A DNA stretch of 64,000 nucleotides. Origin: a virus. The stretch lies in the IMG/VR virus record IMGVR_UViG_3300030329_003696, positions 102,834 to 166,833 of that record; one strand, 5' to 3'. The notes beneath the pieces are model-generated. The model had not been told where the DNA came from and searched no databases. It was given only the letters and a program-made list of their open reading frames with translations. Below are positions 49,301-57,381 of this stretch, one piece after another (the stretch's first letter is position 1; every line of letters begins with the position of its first letter). The position numbers were made by a program, and so were the translations under genes.

Positions 49301-51378
49301 CTATAGGATGGGATGCCAATTCGGTCTTTACTGGAAACCTGATTGCTAGTGGCGACAATAAAACCAACGGACGCAACAAATCTAGACAGTTATTACTTAA
49401 TGGTAGCGGTTTAGCATTTAAGGGTATAAAAGGTGTTGACTTCGGGTTTAGTCAGGAAGCTGGCAATGGCTCCTTGTTTACTTTAGATCCAAGCACACTA
49501 TCCGGTGTTCTCTATGAAACCACACAAAGTAGCGGCAATTACATATGGGAAGATCATATTGACTGGAGAGCAAGCGGTATCGCAGTTAGTGGCCAAGTGG
49601 TCGCTAACACGACAGCCATAAAAGCTGTAACCTCTAAGAGTGCTACAAGCGGAATAAAGATACAACTTGACAAGTACGTACTTGACTCCGGTAATGGTGG
49701 TTTATTGTCGTTCCTTCAGCTTACAGATATCAACCCAGACGCTACAACACAAGGACTTCAGTCGGGTAGCGGGAACATACTTATTAATGATAACTCTGGA
49801 ATCTTTAACAGACCTAGAGTGGGAGATACAGTAGACACGGTAGCCATCGGCCATGATGTTGGAGTGCGGGCTTCAGGTTTAAGAAGCTCAGTGTTAATTG
49901 GTGACGAGGCCGGTGCCCACTACACGCCCCATCGAGATTCTAGCAATGATCCAACCAGTCAAGAAATATTTATTGGTTATCGTGCTGGATCTCATCTTAA
50001 CAATAGCGGCACTACTGGTACGGATAATTGGCGTGGTAATAATATTGCTTTAGGGGCCGAGGCTATTTATGACTCTAATAAGATATTTAATTCAGTTGGT
50101 ATCGGTTGGTACTCTACAAAACAAGCACGTAATATCAGCAATTCAGTTGCGATAGGCGGTTTTTCTTCAAATCAATCGCATGACATGATGCAGATGAGTG
50201 TCGTTGGGTATAACGCTGGGGGCGACGCTCGCGAGTCTGTTAGATCAAATTGGTACGGTGCCTATGCTGGGGATTCTTCTAGTGGTGTATCTTATGATAC
50301 TTCAATCGGATACCTATCCAGTGCAAGAGCTTCTGGGCACTATGGGATTACGCACGCTGATTTATATGGCGGGGCCAGTCTATCTGATCAGGATTCCTAC
50401 ATAATCTCACTCACGTCAGCACCAACGTCCACGCACGCTTACAACATATCCATAGGTTACTCCGCGAGCTATGAAGCCTATAATAACCAACACTCAATAT
50501 TTATTGGTAGGGATGCTGGCTACGCTAGTTCTGGGGTTACTAACTCAGTATTTATCGGTCATAACGCCGGACAACGAACGAGCCATCAAAACTCGATCAT
50601 ACTGAGTAACAAAGCCTTGAGTTTGTCTGCCGACGATACGTACCCAATAAACTATGGAAACGGTCAAACAGACTTCATACTGGATATTTCACATGGTATT
50701 CAGGGCATTGTCAAGACTGGACCGATTGCTTGGGAAGAAGACAAGGACTCAAACATACACGACGTTAGGCTTCATATCGGGCCGATGATTTCTAGTGGGG
50801 ACTTCGCGGCGGGTGCCTACCTAAATTCGACCACCGAGATACAACCCACCCAAAGCGATAGCCCAGTCTTTTCTTTAGACCAGTTTGGCAAAAGAACAGA
50901 ACGCACATCTACGGGCACAAGCGACAACCCAGGAGTCGATGGGCAGACGGTGGGAGACACTCGAACCTCTATGTTTGTAACAACTACAAACACATTGTTT
51001 GAAGTCAGTAATCTCACCGCAGGTCGAGACTATCAAGACCCAATTGGTAATGATGATTATAGCATGAAGCTTGAAATTATCAACAAGCATGGATTCCCAG
51101 TTATTCCGCTTTTTACAAGGGTTACCGGCGGAGGCGATTCACCTTACGTATTACTCACCGCAACGGTACCTCAAAACCAAGTCCTTCCAGACGATAGAGG
51201 AATGAGATACAGCGTCATACCAATGTATCCAGGTGCTTTTGCTTACGGGTATGGTGTGTCCGACGATTTCTCGCCTGGATACTATTTAGCTATTTGCTTC
51301 CAAGATTATGATAATTCCCCCGAAGCTGTAGTAGTTAATGGTGTACGATTAGCATGGAAATTTGTAAAACTTGACTAG
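46396..51378 (+). CDS. Giant fibre with YadA-head-like repeats
   Basis: 1660 residues, the longest complete gene. The N-terminus (FLADRVKELSRVEGRGSISL) is a diverged copy of the DRVKE anchoring domain of the 564-residue fibre. Residues about 465-720 and 1150-1400 hold many 14- to 16-residue turns of the form SVAIGxxA (VAIGHRAGHSS, VAIGSGAAINS, VFIGVRAGDVS, VAIGETALLEA, SVVIGYGAASG, SVFIGHNAGQR), the left-handed roll of trimeric autotransporter heads. Between are strand-rich shafts; the C-terminal 250 residues look like a globular receptor-binding tip. A trimeric long fibre is the best reading. Confidence 0.8.
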   Translation: MSNNFFLADRVKELSRVEGRGSISLDGAVDGFSSFGDFYASGDVVFYAITDNVKYEVGSGVYTPDGSTGRSITRQPMRSSDINSGPYFIYGSGAGSHAGQEGYFYPLWLTKSAAISGVGITGASKGPYSNAHEHVFSGVPGVTFYMPSDHMAHGLTTSAAKTTAATSGSDYTSASRPVDFNVGTKEVFVTYPGARAVYNAYGIDSDTAEPKQSGLAFWQNNQILSYSSNLVWSDSESFLGIDKHNPEFAIDIGGLKSFSQVRASGFMDGGSGVLFSGIPGSRSGGRQLEPFLRNQVASTANGVIKVSGLVDQFIGFENQAPTLVFAGPASDCGCDDAVPTFRALTAADFPLAGDDGLDNRYVQQYNPGIVSSDPFTFQLGQVALYQASGKISYSSGIIYDPTNDRLGLGGGNVGIIDPAYTLDVSGTVAASSGYFSRITFPNDSIHIGRNTTPNDDNYKSSAVGSTVSNYVAVGLSAFQNSSGISSSVAIGHRAGHSSKTFDQSVAIGSGAAINSVSGIQTVFIGVRAGDVSSKIDQTVAIGETALLEAKSWDTSVVIGYGAASGSSKIENSLALGQSSMTSAAQSSGIVSLGYKSMYDASGIVRTVSAGFRATRGVDEGNDIVSIGTDNLEDASGVDNVISIGRETLVRSSGGLEEVTAIGYQAGYQAVRVKDSTFLGTSAGQTASGTFNIYVGHNAGIAVSGHENIEIIASGGNTSILTSSSVGKINIGNTIVGDINAGSVGVGHMTNATPPATLFVQTSGANDHAMIIRQQGSGSKAPYFALQSGDATTFFQITNSGNVMTSGWMSPSGGLHLGDRDPTRSSGVGGYTLWNNGGTLVWNGKTVDTAGGTTFKVSPYTTSAASPKAVAINDGQLVTISGVSGVEVQQNTDRFLRISASGLSGVLQNQIDALSAGSYNFFMTASGNGNKNNQRHDVADNSSIALSGVSGIKIDFTNLTGGGDTTGIYTIGWDANSVFTGNLIASGDNKTNGRNKSRQLLLNGSGLAFKGIKGVDFGFSQEAGNGSLFTLDPSTLSGVLYETTQSSGNYIWEDHIDWRASGIAVSGQVVANTTAIKAVTSKSATSGIKIQLDKYVLDSGNGGLLSFLQLTDINPDATTQGLQSGSGNILINDNSGIFNRPRVGDTVDTVAIGHDVGVRASGLRSSVLIGDEAGAHYTPHRDSSNDPTSQEIFIGYRAGSHLNNSGTTGTDNWRGNNIALGAEAIYDSNKIFNSVGIGWYSTKQARNISNSVAIGGFSSNQSHDMMQMSVVGYNAGGDARESVRSNWYGAYAGDSSSGVSYDTSIGYLSSARASGHYGITHADLYGGASLSDQDSYIISLTSAPTSTHAYNISIGYSASYEAYNNQHSIFIGRDAGYASSGVTNSVFIGHNAGQRTSHQNSIILSNKALSLSADDTYPINYGNGQTDFILDISHGIQGIVKTGPIAWEEDKDSNIHDVRLHIGPMISSGDFAAGAYLNSTTEIQPTQSDSPVFSLDQFGKRTERTSTGTSDNPGVDGQTVGDTRTSMFVTTTNTLFEVSNLTAGRDYQDPIGNDDYSMKLEIINKHGFPVIPLFTRVTGGGDSPYVLLTATVPQNQVLPDDRGMRYSVIPMYPGAFAYGYGVSDDFSPGYYLAICFQDYDNSPEAVVVNGVRLAWKFVKLD

Positions 51379-51384
51379 TATAAT
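51376..51384 (+). promoter_or_regulatory. Late promoter 7 (TAGTATAAT)
   Basis: It overlaps the stop of the giant fibre gene; 58 bp before the next ATG. Weaker match to the late word. Confidence 0.45.
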
Positions 51385-51442
51385 AGGATAAGTAACCTTA
51401 AACCTGTAATTAATGTAACTTTATAATTTTGGAGAGTATATA

Positions 51443-51643
51443 ATGCCAGACCACATAGTAATGAAAGCAAATAATAGCAACCCAGTGAAGAACGGGGGTT
51501 TAATAACTCTCGTTTTTGAGACTGGGGTTGCTGCTAGTGGTGAGCCTCTAGTTAATCAGTTTGTGCCGTCAGGAACTATGCAAGATAGGCTAAAAGATAG
51601 ATTTGATGATGTCAGATATTACACTGGCGACAGCCCTAGCTAA
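51443..51643 (+). CDS. Small protein related to the next gene
   Basis: 66 residues. PDHIVMKANNSNPVKNGGLI and SGTMQDRLKDRFDDVRYYTGDSPS correspond to the first 60 residues of the 267-residue protein that follows (KIILSNDIKHGSAVTF, SGVIEDRMKLYRFYSGDENG). The two genes therefore share a domain by tandem duplication. The ATG follows GGAGAG. Probably a small virion protein. Confidence 0.55.
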   Translation: MPDHIVMKANNSNPVKNGGLITLVFETGVAASGEPLVNQFVPSGTMQDRLKDRFDDVRYYTGDSPS

Positions 51644-51653
51644 AGGTGATTAA

Positions 51654-52457
51654 GTGACAGTCTTTAAAAAAATCATCCTATCAAACGATATTAAACACGG
51701 TTCCGCCGTTACGTTTACAAATCAGCTCGGAGCGTCAGAGATCATAGATTCAAACGTCTCACTTAATGGTATTCATCATTCAGGTGTCATTGAGGATCGC
51801 ATGAAGCTTTATAGGTTTTATAGCGGTGATGAAAATGGGCTTACTCCTTCAGAAACTACGACTACCTACACGATAGCCACTGGTGCAGACGATGGAATGG
51901 CCTCTACGTCTTACAAAACCAGTACCAACAACAGTACTTATACCACCGGTTTCACCAATAGTAATACAACTTCCTATCTTGGGGTAAACTATGACGACGA
52001 GGAAATTGAATACAGGTACTATGTGGGATATTTTAGATTCACTAACATTGCTGCCGCACAAGGGGCAACAATTAAAAGTGCGTACCTCTCGCTATACAAA
52101 ACGGGTTATTCAGGCTGGACAGGAAATCATTCCTTTTATGTTGCCGCCTTAGATGCTGACAACCAAGCTGCCCCAACAGCCCCATGGCACCTTAATCACA
52201 GTATCTATACTACAGCAGAAGTTGTTTGGAATGACGACGGAGCCATTAGAACGGCAAGTAATGACTCATTTGTAAAATCCCCTGACATCAAAACTGTAAT
52301 TCAGGAGATTGTGGATAGGCCCGGATGGTCTACAGGGAATAGCATAGTGTTAACGTTTTTCCAGAAAACTGCCCCGCCAGACTATTGGGCTTTGCCAAGA
52401 TTTGAGTTTTATGACGATTCAGACTCAAATACACCAAAACTAGAAATAACAGTATAG
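51654..52457 (+). CDS. Structural protein with carbohydrate-binding-like domain
   Basis: 267 residues from a GTG at 51654 behind AAAGGTGAT. The first 60 residues repeat the small protein encoded upstream. From about residue 115 a beta-sandwich follows (TIKSAYLSLYKTGYSGWTGN, then SPDIKTVIQEIVDRPGWSTG, FEFYDDSDSNTPKLEI) that resembles the DNRLRE/CBM96-like domain used by bacteria and phages for binding sugars. Probably a surface or fibre-associated protein. Confidence 0.65.
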   Translation: MTVFKKIILSNDIKHGSAVTFTNQLGASEIIDSNVSLNGIHHSGVIEDRMKLYRFYSGDENGLTPSETTTTYTIATGADDGMASTSYKTSTNNSTYTTGFTNSNTTSYLGVNYDDEEIEYRYYVGYFRFTNIAAAQGATIKSAYLSLYKTGYSGWTGNHSFYVAALDADNQAAPTAPWHLNHSIYTTAEVVWNDDGAIRTASNDSFVKSPDIKTVIQEIVDRPGWSTGNSIVLTFFQKTAPPDYWALPRFEFYDDSDSNTPKLEITV

Positions 52458-52466
52458 GTAATAAAA

Positions 52467-52946
52467 ATGCCAGTAAACATTCCAGAAAGCGTTTTTACAA
52501 AATATTACGATGTAGTTGATTCCACATTTGATATATTTGGAGTCACCTGTCAATTAGTATATATAGAAAAGGTAGAGGAGATATCCAACACCTTTGACAA
52601 TATACCTAGTAATAGATCAATCAATTCGCACAGGAGAGATACGAATATATATAAAAGAGAAAATAAAGTCATTAAAGAAGTTGAGAAACTCGAAGACATT
52701 AAAATTAAGGTTTATTGGGATAGCAAGAGTTGGGTTAAAGTTGGTGGGGACATAGTTATACCAGATAATAGTATACAAACCATTTTCTTTGCTACAGATT
52801 TAGACAAAATCATGAGGGCAAAACAGCTAATAGTTCACAAAGGCATAAAAGATAAAAAAGAGATGAGGTTCAAAAAATTTGGCGAGCCTTTTCCAATGGG
52901 GTTGCGGCAAGATAGGTACTTTGGTTGCTTTTGGGAGAGAGACTAA
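52467..52946 (+). CDS. Putative neck or head-completion protein
   Basis: 159 residues. Strand-rich, basic C-terminal half (KAKQLIVHKGIKDKKEMRFK-like) and a central WDSKSWVKVGGDIVIPDNSI. No clear family; its position in the row before the tail-tube gene fits a head-closure protein. Ends in TAATG overlapping the next gene. Confidence 0.5.
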   Translation: MPVNIPESVFTKYYDVVDSTFDIFGVTCQLVYIEKVEEISNTFDNIPSNRSINSHRRDTNIYKRENKVIKEVEKLEDIKIKVYWDSKSWVKVGGDIVIPDNSIQTIFFATDLDKIMRAKQLIVHKGIKDKKEMRFKKFGEPFPMGLRQDRYFGCFWERD

Positions 52947-53587
52947 TGTCCATCTCACTAAAAATTTTAGAATCTAATACACGAATTTCTGGAATGATAT
53001 CTAAGTCGATATCACAAGAATTAAATATAAGGGTTGCGAAAAACAGGAGTAAGGTCGAGAAAAGTATAAAAAGTATGATTCCCGCTTGGCTACACGAACA
53101 AGATGAAATTACAAGTCTTTTATCTGACGGTGTAGTAAATTCGCTTAACGCACAGTTTGGCATCCCAAAAGGGACTTCATCTGGAGTTGTATCAGCGATA
53201 GTGTCTGCTGTTTCAGAAAGTGTTATCGTGGAAGTTGGTAAAATAGACAACACTTTAAGGGGTTTAATAACATTTAAGATTCAACCAGAAGATTTCAGTA
53301 ATCTCTTGGTGCTTCCGCAAGGATTTGTACAGACAGTAACAATTAGTGGCGGTAAAAGCTTACATTGGTTAAATTGGTTACTAACTATGGGGTCGGCGGC
53401 AATTGTAGGCGGCTACGAATATCAACCAGGAAATGACGGAAGATCCGGAGGCGGAACTATGGTTGGCGGTGTGGCTTGGAGGGTTCCCTCAGATTACTCC
53501 GGAACAATAGACAATAACTTTGTGACAAGAGCATTAGAGAACAGAGAAAAACAAATAATTAACGCACTAAAGGGTTTATTTTTATAA
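52946..53587 (+). CDS. Putative neck protein
   Basis: 213 residues from the ATG at 52946, which shares a base with the upstream stop (TAATG); an ATG at 52925 lies within the upstream gene and is rejected. The N-terminal part is helical (ISLKILESNTRISGMISKSI, VEKSIKSMIPAWLHEQDEIT); the end is strand-rich with Gly (GGYEYQPGNDGRSGGG). Resembles tail-completion/neck proteins in style and place only. Confidence 0.5.
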   Translation: MSISLKILESNTRISGMISKSISQELNIRVAKNRSKVEKSIKSMIPAWLHEQDEITSLLSDGVVNSLNAQFGIPKGTSSGVVSAIVSAVSESVIVEVGKIDNTLRGLITFKIQPEDFSNLLVLPQGFVQTVTISGGKSLHWLNWLLTMGSAAIVGGYEYQPGNDGRSGGGTMVGGVAWRVPSDYSGTIDNNFVTRALENREKQIINALKGLFL

Positions 53588-54567
53588 TGTCTTTTTTTAG
53601 CCCACTCAAAGGTTTTAAAAACATAAATTCATCCACCCTTTCCAATGATATACAGGACGGGTTGGTTGAGTTTTTTGATTGGGCGTTATTAGACAAAGGT
53701 AACTACTTTAACGTAACACTTAATGAACAATCCCCTAACGGTGAGGATTATAGCAAATTAAGGTTATCATCAAACGATTCTTATACTTTAGGACAAGTCT
53801 GGGAAGGGTTTAGAAAAAACTGGGTTTGGCAAACTGGCATATCCGTGGACGGCATGGACTCTCCTTTTGTTAGCTCAGACGCCAATCACTTGGGAGTTTC
53901 GGGGGTTTACGTAAATGACGTATTTCAACCATCCTCTGGGGTAGGACAATATGCACACAGTATAGACCACTTTAACGGTAGAGTGATATTTGACTCTGCC
54001 ATACCAAGTGGTTCTAAAGTACAAGCGGAACACAGTTACAAGTACATCAACGTTGTTTATGCAAATAACGTTCCTTGGCTTAGAGAAATACAAACCAGCA
54101 CTTTGCAGCCCACTAGTAATTTCAATGAAGTTAGCAACGGAGCTTGGGACATACCAACAGAGACGCGATTACAGCTACCAGCTATTGCTATCGAAGTTGT
54201 CCCGACTAGGAGGTTCAAAGGATATCAGCTAGGCGGAGGTCAATTCGTCTACTCAGATGTAATATTTCACTGCATAGCAGAAGACGAATACACCAGAAAT
54301 CAGATGGTAGATATAATCTCATTACAGAACGATAAAACAATACATTTATTTGACAGTAATTCTATAAATCAAGACTCTGATTTTCCGTTAGATTACAAAG
54401 GGTCTGTGGTACCCAGTGCCTTGAGATACCCAGACTTAGTAGAAACACACCCCGGAGGTAGGCTCAGGCTTACAAATGCCAGAATAGAACAGATGATAAT
54501 GGCTAAATCTGACGTTTTTGGGGGCGTAGTAAGGATGACAACTGAAGGAATAAAGGCAAATATCTAG
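53587..54567 (+). CDS. Structural protein of neck or tail, 326 residues
   Basis: The ATG overlaps the stop of the upstream gene. Strand-rich chain with GVSGVYVNDVFQPSSGVG and SYKYINVVYANNVPWLREIQ, typical of phage proteins that fold like viral jelly rolls or tail-terminator-associated proteins. It is the last gene before the tail-tube promoter. No exact family named. Confidence 0.55.
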   Translation: MSFFSPLKGFKNINSSTLSNDIQDGLVEFFDWALLDKGNYFNVTLNEQSPNGEDYSKLRLSSNDSYTLGQVWEGFRKNWVWQTGISVDGMDSPFVSSDANHLGVSGVYVNDVFQPSSGVGQYAHSIDHFNGRVIFDSAIPSGSKVQAEHSYKYINVVYANNVPWLREIQTSTLQPTSNFNEVSNGAWDIPTETRLQLPAIAIEVVPTRRFKGYQLGGGQFVYSDVIFHCIAEDEYTRNQMVDIISLQNDKTIHLFDSNSINQDSDFPLDYKGSVVPSALRYPDLVETHPGGRLRLTNARIEQMIMAKSDVFGGVVRMTTEGIKANI

Positions 54568-54581
54568 TTTTTGTGTATAAT
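54568..54581 (+). promoter_or_regulatory. Late promoter 8 (TTTTTGTGTATAAT)
   Basis: A -10-only motif 47 bp before the tail-tube gene, overlapping the stop of the upstream gene. Confidence 0.82.
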
Positions 54582-54627
54582 TTATTAGAAAAATAATCTT
54601 TTTCATCACGTAAAGGAGAGATCCCTC

Positions 54628-55830
54628 ATGAGTAGTAATGACAGAATATTCTACGCCTGCCAAGCCGTAGCCATAACCAATCATGGCGATAATAGTGTCG
54701 AAAGTACAAACGGTACTGACATGGTCTATGGTCTACAGAGCGTAGGAATGACGACCAACTTCAATCTTGAGCAGGCGTTTGAGCTTGGCCAGATTGAAAT
54801 TTATGAAAACATCGAAGGTACACCAGATATCGAAGTAACCTTAGAGAAGGTACTCGATGGTAGACCCCTTATATATCACATGGCGAGCACGGGCATTGTA
54901 GATGGCTCACAAAGCGGCTTGGTTGCACGTTCAAAAGAGCGATGTGACCTCAGACTGGGCATTTATGATGAGTCTGCAAACTCTGTCTCTAAAGCTTCGG
55001 CCAATGGCGGCAAACCCGAAGTTGAGGTTTATTGTTCCGGATTGTATATCAGCAGTATCTCTTATACGATCCCCGTAGACGGTAATGCTACAGAGTCTGT
55101 TACACTGGTTGGTAATAACAAGCAGTGGTTGACTGGCTCTGACGTTAAGATTCAAGACGGCTCAGTTGTTAATTTCGACGGTAACGATGAGCCACTCATG
55201 GGTGTTGATTCATCGGCCAGTGGCGGTGTTGTAAGGCGTGAAGACGTACTTATTAGTGGAAGTATTCTTCCAAAATCCATCAAGGGCGTTGCGGGAAGTG
55301 GATACGGTAACGCACTTAATGACGATGGCAGTAATAGGGTTCACGTACAAAGCTTTAGTGTTAGTACTGACTTTGGTCGTGAAGACATTCTGGAACTTGG
55401 TAGAAAAACTCCTTACGCTCGTCCTGCTAACTTCCCAATTGAAGTTTCTTGCGAAATCGAAGCTATCACTAGTTCCGGCGACTTTGTTCAGGCTTATGAG
55501 TTTGGTGATCCAAGTCTTTATACCACCACTGCTTCCGGCAACAATACCTCAAATGAAAATATTTTCCTTTGCGTGAGACAGGGGTATGGTTTTGACTTAG
55601 GCACTAAAAACCGTCTTGCCAGCGTAAGTTATGGTGGTGGAGATGCTGGTGGTGGAAATGCAACCTGTACGTATAGTTATACCAACTTTAATGACTTAGA
55701 CGTTCAAAGTATCAGACACAACGCTGCCCCGTTTGGTTTTGGTGGCTTGAAGAACGGCGGAACAGGCACACCTAGTTACGCTAATAATGTTGGTCAGGGT
55801 GCATTCCCAGACGACCTATACTTTAGCTAA
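54628..55830 (+). CDS. Probable major tail (tube) protein
   Basis: 400 residues. ATG behind AAAGGAGAG, a very strong ribosome site. The content is strand-rich with DMVYGLQSVGMTTNFNLEQA, FELGQIEIYENIEGTPDIEV (a tube-protein-like start where the ring hairpin follows), VSTDFGREDILELGRKTPYA and PIEVSCEIEAITSSGDF. Its own strong late promoter, the strong ribosome site and the place just before chaperones and tape measure fit the tube protein that polymerises around the tape measure. Confidence 0.68.
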   Translation: MSSNDRIFYACQAVAITNHGDNSVESTNGTDMVYGLQSVGMTTNFNLEQAFELGQIEIYENIEGTPDIEVTLEKVLDGRPLIYHMASTGIVDGSQSGLVARSKERCDLRLGIYDESANSVSKASANGGKPEVEVYCSGLYISSISYTIPVDGNATESVTLVGNNKQWLTGSDVKIQDGSVVNFDGNDEPLMGVDSSASGGVVRREDVLISGSILPKSIKGVAGSGYGNALNDDGSNRVHVQSFSVSTDFGREDILELGRKTPYARPANFPIEVSCEIEAITSSGDFVQAYEFGDPSLYTTTASGNNTSNENIFLCVRQGYGFDLGTKNRLASVSYGGGDAGGGNATCTYSYTNFNDLDVQSIRHNAAPFGFGGLKNGGTGTPSYANNVGQGAFPDDLYFS

Positions 55831-55929
55831 TAGCCAATAAGTTTTTGTTATTGGTGGACGTTCCCCCCTATTTGCGATAGCGACTTAGGATAGCGAGTAA
55901 AGAAGGGGGGAGAGGAAAGGAAATTAATT
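55831..55929 (+). promoter_or_regulatory. Structured leader before the chaperone gene
   Basis: Two stem-loops: CCAATAA/TTATTGG (55834-55840 with 55848-55854) and CCCCCC/GGGGGG (55863-55868 with 55905-55910, 36-nt loop), the second ending just before a GAGGAAAGG ribosome site. No T-run follows, so it does not look like a terminator; it may limit how much of the next genes is made. Confidence 0.6.
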
Positions 55930-55980
55930 ATGAACATCTATACTCCCGTTTACTATGAGGTTCTCCATGACTCCATATGA
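55930..55980 (+). CDS. Short upstream ORF (16 codons)
   Basis: ATG at 55930 lies nine bases after GGAAAGG, the best ribosome site in the region, and encodes MNIYTPVYYEVLHDSI before TGA. The frame is -1 relative to the next gene (start 55967), which lies inside it. It is either a leader peptide that couples translation or the 5' part of a frameshifted product. Confidence 0.4.
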   Translation: MNIYTPVYYEVLHDSI

Positions 55981-57004
55981 ACGGGAGTATTTTGTATCTA
56001 GGATTAGGGCGGGGTTTTATATTGTCAAACTACGAGACTTTGACGTAAAAATATTAACGCCCACCGCAGAGGACGAATTCTTTGCAAATCAAGTATTTAT
56101 GGAGTCGTTTGATAGATCCAGAGGCGACGACTTCATGACTGAAGATGAGATGATTGATTGGCTCAAGGAAAAGGGTCTATGGTCTGACGAAGAAGATCAA
56201 AAAATAGAAGATATAGGAAAGGAGATAGAAAAGCTAAAGATAGAAATTTTTAATGCTAGGAGCAATGTAAAACTAAGAGAGCAGATTAGAAGATATATTA
56301 GGGCCGCTGAAAAAGCCCTAGTGAAGCTTAGAGAAAAGAAACAAGACTATTTTACTAATACTTGTGAAGGAATTGCGTTACAGGACAAAGCTGCCGAGAT
56401 CTTTAAGAGGTGTTGTTTTGTTGAGGGAAAACCACTAGATTTTGATCTTGTTGATCAGTACGACCTGTTCCACCAATATAATGTGCAGATATTAGCAGAT
56501 AAACAAACAAGAGAGCTAGCTAGGAACGAACCTTGGCGTTCACTGTTTATCTTAAAAGATGAGTTAAAACTGTTTTCAAATCCAGACGGAAGACTCTTGT
56601 CTTTAGACCAGAAAGGCTTACTTATTTGGTCTAGGATGTATGACAATGTTCAGGAGTCTATGGAGTGCCCAACTGAAGAAGTCATAAACGACGACGACAT
56701 GCTGGACGGCTGGTTTATTGTACAGAGGAAAAAGGCGGAATCAGAAAAAGCAAAATCAGAGCTAGAACAAAGAACTCAAAATGAGAAGATTTCTAACTCT
56801 GACGAAATTTATGTTTTTACCGACTCCAAAAAAGAGGCTCAAACAATAGAGAGTATGAATTCAGTTAACGCGTCGATGATAAAGAAAGAGAGATTGGCTA
56901 CCATAAAAGCCAAAGGTGGTGCCGAAGACAAGGACTTCAGGGACCAGAAGATTAAGTTATCAAATATGCAACATCAACAATTTAAGGAAAATTTTAGGAG
57001 GTAG
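55967..57004 (+). CDS. Possible tail assembly chaperone A
   Basis: 345 residues from the ATG at 55967, which has GAGG six bases upstream; the ATG at 55955 has none. After about 45 residues comes TEDEMIDWLKEKGLWSDEED and then a long helix pair (EIEKLKIEIFNARSNVKLRE), a pattern that recurs in the 298-residue protein at 57374 (TKKELGVLMKKRGIWDEAKA). The C-terminal third is charged, helical and poorly conserved-looking. The position between tube and tape measure fits tail assembly chaperones; the sequence alone does not prove it. Confidence 0.55.
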   Translation: MTPYEREYFVSRIRAGFYIVKLRDFDVKILTPTAEDEFFANQVFMESFDRSRGDDFMTEDEMIDWLKEKGLWSDEEDQKIEDIGKEIEKLKIEIFNARSNVKLREQIRRYIRAAEKALVKLREKKQDYFTNTCEGIALQDKAAEIFKRCCFVEGKPLDFDLVDQYDLFHQYNVQILADKQTRELARNEPWRSLFILKDELKLFSNPDGRLLSLDQKGLLIWSRMYDNVQESMECPTEEVINDDDMLDGWFIVQRKKAESEKAKSELEQRTQNEKISNSDEIYVFTDSKKEAQTIESMNSVNASMIKKERLATIKAKGGAEDKDFRDQKIKLSNMQHQQFKENFRR

Positions 57005-57006
57005 AG

Positions 57007-57381
57007 ATGAATAACTACGATGACCTCATCCGGAAGCAATCAGAGTACAAAAGTGTAAGAGAGGATAAATATAGAGTTGACTCTAAAGACAGGCTTTCAA
57101 AAATATTAAAGAAAAAAGTACAGACCACCATGATTGGATCGCTTAGTTCTATAGAAGAACACTTTTCATTCCTCTGGTCTACAGATAGTTCGGAAATGAC
57201 CCCAGAACAAAAAATGATGTATGAAATTTTTCAAAAGGTCAGATCTGAGATTTTAGATAAAGGAAACACCCAAGCACGAAATATAGATGCTGAGTTAGCT
57301 CAATATGACGTAAAATGGTTAAGATACCAAAATAACATTCCAGTTAGAAACCAAGACTTAGGAGAAGGACAAGATGGCTAA
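57007..57381 (+). CDS. Unknown helical protein, 124 residues
   Basis: ATG two bases after the upstream stop, behind GGAGG. The chain is charged and helical (SIEEHFSFLWSTDSSEM, QARNIDAELAQYDVKWLRYQ), with no domain named. It overlaps the next gene by 8 bp. It belongs to the assembly operon between tube and tape measure. Confidence 0.55.
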   Translation: MNNYDDLIRKQSEYKSVREDKYRVDSKDRLSKILKKKVQTTMIGSLSSIEEHFSFLWSTDSSEMTPEQKMMYEIFQKVRSEILDKGNTQARNIDAELAQYDVKWLRYQNNIPVRNQDLGEGQDG

